Below, in pieces: positions 1-8,137 of a stretch of 11,138 nucleotides of DNA. The notes beneath the pieces are model-generated. The model saw only the letters and a program-made list of their open reading frames with translations, did no database searches and was not told where the DNA came from. How positions within the stretch are numbered: the first letter of the stretch is position 1; each line of letters starts with the position of its first letter. Position numbers and translations under genes: made by a program. Origin of the DNA: Chromera velia (lineage: Eukaryota > Sar > Chromeraceae); contig JAHBMJ010001417.1 of the NCBI GenBank assembly GCA_018398765.1, forward strand, positions 20,001 through 31,138, in the 5' to 3' direction.

Positions 1-215
1 ACATTTGACCTGCATGCAGTTGTTCCCTGACAACGAAACTGCCAAAACGCCCCAAATGACTTGATTCCACACAGACGCTCACAGAATGCCGAGATCACCC
101 TACTTCACGTGCGAGATCTCATAAGGCAGAAAAACATTTATTATGTCTTGCAAAACCCTGAGGAGATTGATCTTTGACTTTGCCCCGTTCGACCCCCCTT
201 CCCCCCCAGACTGAC
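1..215 (-). other. Start of an ABCG intron running off the left edge
   Basis: After the fifth ABCG exon (ending ...SHGQTV) no further transporter sequence is found down to position 1. The stretch is therefore read as the 5' part of an intron opened by GTCGGT or GTCAGT on the minus strand. The remaining C-terminal half of the transporter should lie to the left of the window. Confidence 0.55.
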
Positions 216-2631
216 CGACCGTCTGCCCATGAGACATCAAGATGACGTCATCAAAGAGCTGCCAGACGGAGCTGCGAGGCTGGTGGATTGTCACAATTAC
301 CGTCCGGCCCTCTGCTGCCAGACCCTTCAGGGCACTCATCACGCGCTCTGCCTGCAGGCCGCCATAGAGACAGAAACAAGCAGTGATTGATGTCTTCTGT
401 AGGGACATTGAAGGTTGAGGATGTAGCGAAGGGTCCCAACCAGAACAAGAGGGAGAGATACGATCATAATGACCGGCTTTTGCAAAAATGTCACTTGGTC
501 AAAAGACTCAATCTCCCCAACCCTCCACATGGAAGAACCATTCTCAGGCACCAGCCGAAATAGACCGGCCATGCAGACCCACCGGTTTTCAAATTGGCTG
601 ACTTTACCAAACCATGTGACCCTTCCCGAGGAAAACCCACTCGATCTCTAGTTGACGCACGCACGTTCATTTCATGTTGATCGATCTGACCTGAAAAGCG
701 TCGAGACCTGTTGTTGGTTCGTCTGCAAAGATCAGAGGAGGCGCCGAGAGGATCTGAGTGGCGAGGGAGAGTCTCTTCTTCTCTCCACCAGAAATCCCAC
801 GCCGTCTCTCGTCTCCCACAATTGTGTCGGCACATTTCGAAAGACCCAGTCGGAGAAGGAGACTCTCCACGAGCTGCAGCAATCAGAGGTCGCAAAGAAA
901 GAGGGACTATATGCGAGTTGAAACCTTATTCTGCGGGAAAAACGCAAAGGAAAAGTTGTTCACTGTTGAAGACAAGAGACGGGTTGCCTAGGGTGACACT
1001 GCTGAAAGAGAAAAAATCATCAGGGCTAGGCCCCGCTTTTGCCCCACGGTTTGGTTATCTACCCATTTCTTCATGTGTCCTCTTCCCGTTCGCTCACAAA
1101 AACATTTTCACGCCACCGACCCACTTTGAGCTTCTCTTGCAGTGGAGTTCTCCGAGGGAGCCGGAGCCTTGCAGCCATTGTGAGGGTCTCCCTGACGGTC
1201 AGTTGGGGGAAGAACAAATCGTCCTGAGGGACAAACGCCTGTTTCCACAATCTGCTCGTAGATGACGCGGAAGACGCATCTTGCTTTCCGACCTTACTAC
1301 CCTTTTCTCCTTTTGTCTGATCTTCCAATTGACTTTCAGCAGAGACAAGAGGACCTGGTGATACCGTTGAAGAAGGAGGCCTCGACAGGTACAGACTTCC
1401 TGCAGGAAGGAAAAAAGGAGAAGGGGGCAGCTAGAAGTGAAAAGGGGGGGCGAAAAGATGCTAGATGTGCCGCACCTCTGTGCTCTGTGCACAGACAGAC
1501 AGATTCGGTATTTTGTCACACAAGAAAATGCCCAAAACTTTGAGTGACGAAGGTGCTCTTGTCCGGGATTCACCCCTTTTTCTCTCCTCACGACCTTGCC
1601 TGTGTCGCTTTTCCTCCGTTGGTTAATTCCTCCCTTCTCTTCTCTGTCTCCCTGCCTGTCTGCACATCACCGCCTTTTCATGTCATGGATCACAGAGAAA
1701 GAACGAATGCCCAAAATGTCAAAATCTTTGATGCGTCTGGCTGCCTGTCTGTCATCTCCGTATGTATTCTTTGCTTGTATTGTTCTTGGTCGGAAAGGAA
1801 ATAAGAATAAAAAGAGAAAGAAAAGACATGTAGTCTGTCTTCGCATCTGACCCGAAACACTGGCCCCCTTGATCACAGCAAGTCTGCCTGCCAGGAGGTG
1901 AAGAAGGGTCGTCTTCCCAGCCCCACTGGGGCCCATGATGGCCTGTAGTACAGTGACGCGGAAACAAAACAAAGAGACATGCATGGATGCGCTTTGACTG
2001 TAACTTTGAACTTCTCTCCACCTCTCTTCACCACAAGCACCGATGAAAAAGCCGAAGAAAAGTGCGCAAACACGCAGACGCTTAACACCGCCCTCCTAAA
2101 CATGCAGACAAACATGCTCAGGCCCCGCAAGAGCACATGTGAACGAACACAAAAACCCAAACGGGAGCTCGCGTGCAAGCGCTCGGGTATACGTCAACCA
2201 CTACATGCACGACGCCCATCCATCCATCCATCCATCCATCCACCTAGAGAGATGACGGAAGGCGAAGAATGAGGAGCTGGAGCACATGTGAGCAGACAGA
2301 TCTCTCCAGCTGGCGACGGAGAGTGAGAGAGAGAGTGTCAGCTGACCACCAGCCTTCCAGGTTGGATGTCTCCAGAGACGCCGTCCAGCAATACCTTCCT
2401 CTTCTGTCCTTTCTCTCCTTCTCCTTCACCCACAACCTTCCCGTTCCCCTCTGTGCCCTTCTGTGCATTCTTTACTGGTATAGACACGTGGAGCTTGCGG
2501 AAGGAGACCACGACCCCGCGCACCTGACTGTCGGGAGACGGGGAGACGGGAAGAGCGCTCATCCTGTCTCCAATCTCGTGAGACCCCTGCTGAGCTCCCA
2601 AGAGCCAGGCAGACTCTTCAGACGGCGCCAT
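216..2631 (-). CDS. ABCG-family half-transporter, 5' part (complete ATP-binding domain; membrane domain off the left edge)
   Basis: Five exons on the minus strand, reconstructed by frame and splice signals: 2631-2347, 1942-1852, 1399-1125, 873-691 and 351 to 216 or 220. They give about 322 residues. The start ATG at 2631 has A at -3 and G at +4. After a variable N-terminus, the nucleotide-binding domain shows Walker A GPSGAGKT (residues 99-106), the Q-loop in FVPQDD (Q184), the ABC signature ISGGEKKR (244-251), Walker B and D-loop LIFADEPTTGLD (264-275) and the H-loop in TIHQPRSS (H301). The spacing and wording of these motifs match the ABCG (White/WBC) subfamily, in which the ATP-binding domain precedes a six-helix ABC2 membrane domain. 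Half-transporters of this group dimerise and export lipids, sterols, pigments or drugs; the substrate cannot be read here. No frameshift or missing catalytic residue is visible. About 37 extra residues, rich in Ser, Lys and Gly, lie before the Q-loop. The last exon ends at GTCGGT (219) or GTCAGT (215), and the gene continues beyond position 1. Confidence 0.88.
1248..1364 (-). other. Low-complexity insertion in the ABCG nucleotide-binding domain
   Basis: The frame is continuously open from the exon-3 acceptor (before 1399) through FVPQDD. Residues about 138-176 form a polar run rich in Ser, Lys, Gly and Gln, where ABCG proteins normally have only about 15 residues between the early beta strand and the Q-loop. 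It probably forms a surface loop. A cryptic intron inside it, for example from the GT after CACCAG, is possible and would keep the frame. Confidence 0.5.
2217..2243. repeat. (CATC)n microsatellite in ABCG intron 1
   Basis: About six and a half uninterrupted copies of the tetranucleotide CATC/ATCC, within the first intron (1943-2346) of the minus-strand transporter gene. It is a simple sequence repeat with no evident function. Confidence 0.9.
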
Positions 2632-3135
2632 GATGGAAGTTGGACGTCTGCCTATGACACCTCTCGAAACGGCTGTGCTGATACAGTGTGCTGCATTCAA
2701 ATTCTGGAGTCTGATCGAACCTCCGTGCCTCAGTGCATATATCTTAGAGTCAAAATGCACCGAAGAGCCCCGAACCCGGCCGATTCGTGACGCGCAGTCC
2801 ACGCGGCACGGGGTCCTGGGCCCGGCCAACTCGCGCATGACGAATCAGTAGAGGCGACCCTCGCCTAGCTATAGGTGTTTAAAAAAAGCTATAGCTGTTT
2901 TTTCGTCTGTATCCAAACTTCCATTTTCAGTGCTTAATTCTCACAGAAATGCATCAGAAGCAAACCTGACCTTGTCTTCAGTCACAGATTCCTCTTGTGA
3001 GCTTGTCACCATCAGCCTCTGGAGCTCTTTCCGTGCGTCAAGCTTGGGGAAGAACCTTTTTGCCTGACCTTTCTTACCGTGCCCGTATCTTTCCCGTCTC
3101 GTGAGTTTGTTTGCCCGCAGCCTACTCACGAAAGG
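2632..3135. promoter_or_regulatory. Divergent intergenic/promoter region between the ABCG and cyclase-like genes
   Basis: About 504 bp separate the two start codons, which face away from each other, so both promoters and 5' untranslated regions must lie here unless non-coding 5' exons exist. No clear TATA box was identified. The main structured element is a pair of AGCTATAG-centred repeats at 2867-2903 (separate entry). Short open frames in this stretch have no domain-like content. Confidence 0.5.
2867..2903. repeat. Tandem palindromic AGCTATAGSTGTTT motif in the divergent promoter
   Basis: AGCTATAGGTGTTT is followed after a short A run by AGCTATAGCTGTTT. The second copy contains the perfect 10-bp palindrome AGCTATAGCT and the first differs from it at one base in that core. 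The position midway between divergent start codons makes a transcription-factor site or core promoter element plausible, but that role is inference. Confidence 0.45.
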
Positions 3136-3201
3136 ATGCCTTTCTCCCTTCGTTCCCTTGGCAGCTCTCTGTTGCTGTCTCTCTTGTCTCTGACGGGTGC
3201 A
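3136..3201 (+). other. Signal peptide of the cyclase-like protein
   Basis: The first 22 residues comprise Met-Pro-Phe-Ser-Leu-Arg, then a hydrophobic stretch with repeated Leu-Leu-Ser, then Thr-Gly-Ala-Ser. This is a classic secretory signal with a probable cleavage after Ala or Ser. In algae with complex plastids it could also be the first half of a bipartite plastid-targeting leader, but no convincing transit peptide follows before the conserved FEGWYFR motif. Confidence 0.7.
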
Positions 3202-6200
3202 AGCCCCAACGATCCTCACGTGTTTCACTCGGCTCCCTGGTTCGAGGGCTGGTATTTCCGTCTCCATGACGCGGCAGCAGACAGGGTGGTCGGGGCTGCG
3301 TTCGGCTTCTCTGCCCCCGACACTTCCACTGCCCCCAAGGGAGCAACGATCCACAAGGCGTACATCATGCTTCTCCTCCAAGAAGGGCAGTCCGGAAAGC
3401 TGCAGAAGTTGGACATCTTTCCTGACCCAGAGACAGTGACCATTAACGGGAGACCAGTCGAGTCCTCCATCGCCTCTGACCCCTCTCTGTATAGAGAGTC
3501 AAATTTCACATGGTCAGCTGCTCATGTGGGGGATCTGTGAAGGCGCTGCAAGGTGACGGCAATGTCATTGTTCGAGTAGATAGCCAAAGGCAGACAGGGA
3601 GAAGGGTCTAAGGTTGACAAAAGAAGACGGGTTTATTCGAATCTTTGACTTTCAGCGCACGTAATGCGCAGGAGAGAGAAGGTCCTGACTGTGTTTTTCT
3701 CACGGCTTATTTGGTTAGTCTGTCATTTTTCTGCTTGTCTCATCATCACTTCATCTTCACATTGCTTTCTCTGTTGCTTCTCTCATCCTCACACACACCC
3801 CATCCTCCAGGTGCGCCACGAAGAACGGCTGCTTCAGTGTTGACGAGGGACGCGTGGAAAGATTCAACTTGACTGACGGAGGGGAATACTTTCTGGAAGG
3901 GAAAATCGGGACACCCGTGCATTGGGGGACCACAGCCGCAGACTACGGCCCTATGGGTGGGTGAGCTTGCCTAGGCTTCACTGTGTTTTCTGCAGTTGTT
4001 CTGATGGTGAATAGCTTACAAGCACTCCGTCCTCTCCTGTGAGTTGATACGTCGATGCCCTCTGCTGTTCCCAGAGTGTTAATGGAACTCAGGCCATGCT
4101 GTGTGTGTCCGGGCTTGCAAGTAGTAATGACTGAATGTTGACAATTGCTTTGCATGCAGGCGTGTTTGCGGAGACGTCTCTGATCCCTCTGAAGTGGTTC
4201 GTGCACACAACGACCAGCCAGGCAGAGAGCTACAGGTTCAAGTGGGGCAAGAGGGGTCCCATGGGGACAGCAGGCGACGCCGCCAAGACATCTGTGCACC
4301 AGGAGAAAAACTGGGGAGACTCTTTTCCTACGTCAGTTCTTCGTCTCTTCTCCTTTCTCTTCATTCCGTTCTCTTTTGTGTCTTTGTTTCTCTTCTTTCC
4401 CGCTGCTCATTGCAGAACCGATTGTGCTTTTTCTTCGTGTTTGTGCGTGTGTGTCTGTGTCTGTGTGATGGAATGATGGATGGTTTCCTCTCTCTCTCTT
4501 CTCTCTCTTTTGCGAGCATGCTCAAGATACCCGGCAGAAAGTGAAGGGAAAAGGTCCCTTTATATTTTGTGACCATTTTTCCGTCTGCCGAGCTGCCTTC
4601 AGGTCCTGGATCTGGTCTCAGTTCTCTGACAGGACCACGGGTAGCTACGCTGCTTTGACGTTTGGACACGTTACGGTGGGGCCCTTCACTGACCGTCCCG
4701 CCTTCCTTCTGGGATACCGCAACTACCAGAAAACTGTCAGTCAGTCAGTCTGGACACAAAGCGTGTGGGTGTATGCAGACAGACAAAAAATGTGGTGTCT
4801 TCTTTCGCGATCAGTGACTTTCTGGGTTGGCTCCCAAATTTGTTGCAGAACATGATTTTCCACCACCAACAACAACACACCCAAAAAAAAACCGAAGTGA
4901 ACGAGTGTAAGTGCATGCACATATCAATTCCCGCTGCATCTATAGAGTCGGAGAGGCGGAGACAGAAAAAAGGGGCAGGGGCAGAAAGGAAGTAGAGACG
5001 AAGCCAGACCAAATTGCGATTCATGTGTAGATTCTCAGAGAGACAATCACGAGATCCTCTCCTCTCCTCTCCCCTGCCTGTTCTCCTTCAACCAACCCCT
5101 GATTGCTTTCAGGGCCCTGGAGGCGCCGCCCTGGCAGCAGACTTCCGCCCCGACAACAGTGTCATCGTCAACGCTCATCTTGATGGGTGTGCAGGTGAGG
5201 TGGGGGGGATTGTGTCCAGGGGGGGGGGAGCGGGTGACTTGGGGTGGATATGAGGGAAAGAGTGATAGGGAGATATGAAGAGGGAGGGAGACAAGGGACA
5301 GGCAGAAACAGAACAAAGACAGCAGTGGTTCGATTCTTTCATGCCGTCATATCTGCAGACAGCGACCTCACCGCTCTGAGTTCTTTGAGAGGGAATCAAA
5401 CTGAATGTCCTTGTCATCAATCGGAGTGTACACCCATGCAGGAAATTTCTTTGTGGAGTTGGAGGGGGTCGAGTTCAGAATTCAGGTCAGTCAGTCGTCT
5501 TCGTTTTGGGGGTGGGTGGGTGAGAGAATTGAGGTTCGTGTTGGGGCAATCATTTCGAAGAAAAGATTTGTAGAACGTTGGCGAATGAAGACGGCTGGTA
5601 GCTCATGCAGACGACACAGAGGCCCTCCCTCCCTTCACTTGTCTGAACGGGAAAGCTGTTTTCTCTTTCACCATGGTCTCACTTGTCGGTGAAGCTGTTT
5701 TTGTTCGTCCTGGTTCAGACAGTACCCTCCGAAAGAGCTTTACCGTTGTCTGCATGACTTCCTCCTGCAGGTGACTGTGACGGGAGAGCCCTCGACGTTC
5801 TCTGATAAGCTGTGGGGCCCTGTATCTTATGGATTTGCACCTGTATGCACAGAGACCTTCAACGCACATGTGGAGGTCAGCACTCATTTCAGTACCGCCA
5901 ATGCGACTGCATTCACAGGAGACCCGTGTAGATCTTGGGCCTGGCTGCATTCGTCTTCTCCCTCTAGCTCCATTTGGGGTTTCTCTTCTCTTATGTATCT
6001 GTTTCTGCCTGCTGCTTGAAGTTCTTCTCACTCCCTCGGCCTGTGTCCCCGTTTTGACGCACGCAGGTGAAGCTCTTCCGCAGAGACTGCACGTCCGTTC
6101 TCTGCCGCTCCCTCAAGAGAGCCGCCATCCTTGCCCACCAAGCCAAGGTTGCAATCACTGGAGTAGAGAGGGGAAGTGGAGCGCCGATGGATCCAGACTT

Positions 6201-6366
6201 CAAGTTGGTGGACTCGGCCTCTGCGGGGTTCTCTGCTCTGGAGTTTGGGGGGGGATTTCAGTGCGGGGAGCCGAAGGGGCAGTGGGATCTCTCGAAGGTC
6301 AAGGTGAAGGTGGTGGAAGAGGAGGAGGCAGAGAGGGCCTACGAGGAGTCTCTGATTATCGCATAA
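3136..6366 (+). CDS. Tocopherol-cyclase-family protein, secretory signal peptide, 8 exons
   Basis: Eight exons join in frame without a stop: 3136-3536, 3811-3956, 4160-4331, 4603-4735, 5113-5194, 5442-5485, 5771-5875 and 6067-6366 (TAA). They total 1383 nt, 460 residues. The ATG at 3136 is the first in frame and has A at -3. Residues 1-22 form a signal peptide: basic N-terminus, a Leu/Ser hydrophobic core, then GAS. Family hallmarks follow: FEGWYFR (36-42), HQEKNWGDSFP (229-239) directly followed by TSWIWSQ, then a beta-rich C-terminal part with GPVSYGFAPVC. These resemble the tocopherol cyclase family (plant VTE1), which closes the chromanol ring of vitamin E in plastids; the 460-residue length fits. 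The domain begins almost immediately after the signal peptide, with little room for a plastid transit peptide. N-glycosylation sequons NFT and NLT suggest passage through the secretory route. True tocopherol cyclase activity is therefore not established. The acidic tail (VEEEEAE, near 443-449) is typical of a disordered end. Confidence 0.85.
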
Positions 6367-6656
6367 GGAGGCGAAGTGACGGCTGCATGGACTGAATTTC
6401 TCCTCCTCTGTTCGTTTCTGCAGGAGAACGGAAGAAGACTCCTGGCAGAGAGGGGATGTAGAAGTAATGGAGAAGAGAGGGAAGGAAAAAGTAGGAATGG
6501 ACAACACAAAGAACAGGAAGGAGAAGAAATAGGAAAAAGAGGGGCAGAGAGAGACCAGGGAGGGAGAAAAGCGATTCTTGTTTCCATGATGATGGAAGTC
6601 AAGAGCGAGTGCTCTGTTGATTCGGACCGGGTCGTCGGGACAGACAGAAAGACCGA

Positions 6657-6697
6657 AACACACGCGCACACACACGCACACACACACACACACACAG
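6657..6697. repeat. (CA)n microsatellite
   Basis: A CA dinucleotide run with a few CG interruptions near its 5' end, in the 3' flank of the cyclase-like gene. It is a simple sequence repeat. Confidence 0.9.
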
Positions 6698-6826
6698 AGA
6701 GGAGGGGGGAACGGAGTGGACAGACAGAGAATCCCTGAGAAGAAAGAAAGAGGACTGACTGACTGATCAGCCTCGTTGCACCACACACAGGCGCACTGCT
6801 TGCGAGCGTCTCTGCCGGTTTCGTCT

Positions 6827-6875
6827 TCTGTTTGTTTGTCTGCTTGTTTGTTTGTTCGTTTTGATTGTTTGTTTC
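6827..6875. repeat. Degenerate (TTTG)n tract
   Basis: Repeated TGTT/TTTG tetranucleotides with occasional C substitutions, interrupted by TGTCTGC and TTCG. Similar TTTGTG-rich sequence recurs at about 6916-6960. It is low-complexity, non-coding sequence. Confidence 0.7.
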
Positions 6876-7011
6876 GTCAATGTGCGGAGAAGAGCCTGGT
6901 CGGCTGACGGGTGGCACTTTTGTGTTTGTTTGTTGCGTGGTTTGTGCTTTTGTGTTCGTCTGAATGAAGTTGTTCTTTCTCTCCTCATGTTTGCTTCGTC
7001 TTTACGCTCGC

Positions 7012-7017
7012 AATAAA
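7012..7017 (+). promoter_or_regulatory. Candidate polyadenylation hexamer AATAAA
   Basis: This is the first canonical AATAAA downstream of the cyclase-like stop codon. The distance of about 650 nt is long, and the polyadenylation signals of this lineage are not known to me, so the assignment is tentative. Confidence 0.25.
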
Positions 7018-7657
7018 AATTGCGGGGCACTGAGAAAGTCAAGTTCTCCTCGATATGACTGGCCCTTACCTTGCCTACTTACTCCTTTCTTGATGAACGC
7101 TTCAGTTAATCAACCGAAACGCGATTCAACTTGCGGCAATTGCGAAGAAGTCAGAAAGTGCCTCGATGCGTTTTCAGTGTCGTCTCATCGAACATCTGCA
7201 ACCGAATCTGATGTGTGCATATGGGAAGCCCTTCTGCGTCACAGACTCACAACCTATGTGTAAACCTCTTATATAAACTAGCATATGAATGCACACTAGT
7301 TACTAAAGCTGCCCCTGACTCGGAGACGCTCATGTCGATCGAGTAAGTTTGCTATAGATACAGAAAACTATTTATTTTTTTTTTAACTGCATGAATACAT
7401 ATGGGAATTCTTATATTTATTTAAGTAATATAACATATTTTATCATTTGATCAATAGATAACTATATATAGTTTTGTCGCGCCTACACTCGCGCAATATT
7501 TGATAATTATATAAATCAAACTTCAAAACTATCTAGAAAACCATAGACTAGCTCAGGGGCCGGTGGAATTAAAATAAAATAAGGTATAGCTAGAACAATA
7601 TTCATAGAATATCAAGAAAATGAGGTTTTTATTACTTTTTAATAACTTTTTATACCA

Positions 7658-7691
7658 AATGGCCCCCAAATTGCGCCCTAATGGGGCCATT
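7658..7691. repeat. Perfect 9-bp inverted repeat (hairpin)
   Basis: Arms AATGGCCCC (7658-7666) and GGGGCCATT (7683-7691) are exact reverse complements, separated by 16 nt. The GC-rich arms stand out in an AT-rich context and could form a stable hairpin in RNA or single-stranded DNA. Confidence 0.7.
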
Positions 7692-7708
7692 CACAAATTC
7701 ATTTGTGA
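7691..7708. repeat. Perfect 8-bp inverted repeat (hairpin)
   Basis: Arms TCACAAAT (7691-7698) and ATTTGTGA (7701-7708) are separated by only TC. The repeat abuts the preceding hairpin, sharing its last base, so the two make a continuous structured stretch. Confidence 0.65.
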
Positions 7709-7777
7709 CCCCATCTCTAGGATTCAATGTATGCCCTCAAAGGGAGGGAGGGGGGTCGCTTGCAGCCCGTGCCAGTG

Positions 7778-7808
7778 CAACACTCAAACAACAGTTGTTG
7801 AAGTGTTG
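7778..7808. repeat. Imperfect long inverted repeat
   Basis: CAACACT (7778-7784) pairs with AGTGTTG (7802-7808). The intervening bases continue the stem as CAA/TTG and CAAC/GTTG with single bulged adenines, giving about 14 base pairs around a one-base centre. Confidence 0.6.
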
Positions 7809-8024
7809 TTCTACAATGAATCTACATAGGAATAAACTTTGAATGCTTTGTGACCATTTACCTTTAATTGAGCCGACTTAGAGGGGGGTTTGCGACCTGA
7901 TGAATATTTTGGTAGCCCCAACTAATATCTAATTAATTGATGTGCAACATCTGGTAGCCTTCTGCAGAATCTGCACGTGTATATTCAAAACTAGGGCATA
8001 CTGACAAGATGAACAGAAAATGAA

Positions 8025-8073
8025 TTTATTGAAGAACCAACTTTATATTCATTAAATCTTTTTTGAGTTGGTT
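8025..8073 (-). terminator. Candidate 3'-end signals of the HNH gene: AATAAA and inverted repeat
   Basis: On the minus strand an AATAAA hexamer occurs at 8030-8025, about 108 nt past the HNH stop codon. An 8-bp inverted repeat, AACCAACT at 8035-8042 and AGTTGGTT at 8066-8073, lies between the stop and this hexamer. The arrangement fits a short 3' untranslated region with a stem-loop, but no cleavage site can be shown from sequence. Confidence 0.3.
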
Positions 8074-8137
8074 GTACAACTACTGGTGATGCAAAGGAGT
8101 TTAATTTGGTTTGACTCACACTTACAATGATCAAACA

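Larger units (their letters stand above)
6367..7260 (+). other. Non-coding 3' flank of the cyclase-like gene, microsatellite-rich
   Basis: Downstream of the TAA at 6366 the plus strand is purine-rich to about 6600, carries a (CA)n tract, and becomes T/G-rich with TTTG repeats from about 6825 to 6960. The first clear AATAAA hexamer is at 7012-7017, about 650 nt after the stop, and could mark a long 3' untranslated region. Open frames here, including a 252-codon one on the minus strand, are compositional artefacts. Confidence 0.45.
7261..8137. other. AT-rich block with inverted repeats between the convergent genes
   Basis: Composition shifts abruptly near 7260 from balanced to strongly AT-rich, most extreme at 7360-7660, and stays AT-leaning until the end of the HNH gene. 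No gene is supported; the longest plus-strand frame (7620-7829) looks random. The block holds several inverted repeats (7658-7691, 7691-7708, 7778-7808, 8035-8073). It includes the 3' untranslated region of the minus-strand HNH gene and may be part of an inserted element. Confidence 0.5.

Noticed and set aside
6028-6786. A 252-codon open frame on the minus strand
   Set aside because: It overlaps the last exon of the cyclase-like gene and the (CA)n tract. Its translation is dominated by Ser, Phe and Cys/Val runs from simple sequence, so it is a shadow.
6964-7263. A 99-codon plus-strand frame beginning with a hydrophobic, signal-like stretch
   Set aside because: There is no conserved motif, it overlaps a candidate poly(A) signal, and it sits in a T/G-rich flank; chance is the simplest explanation.
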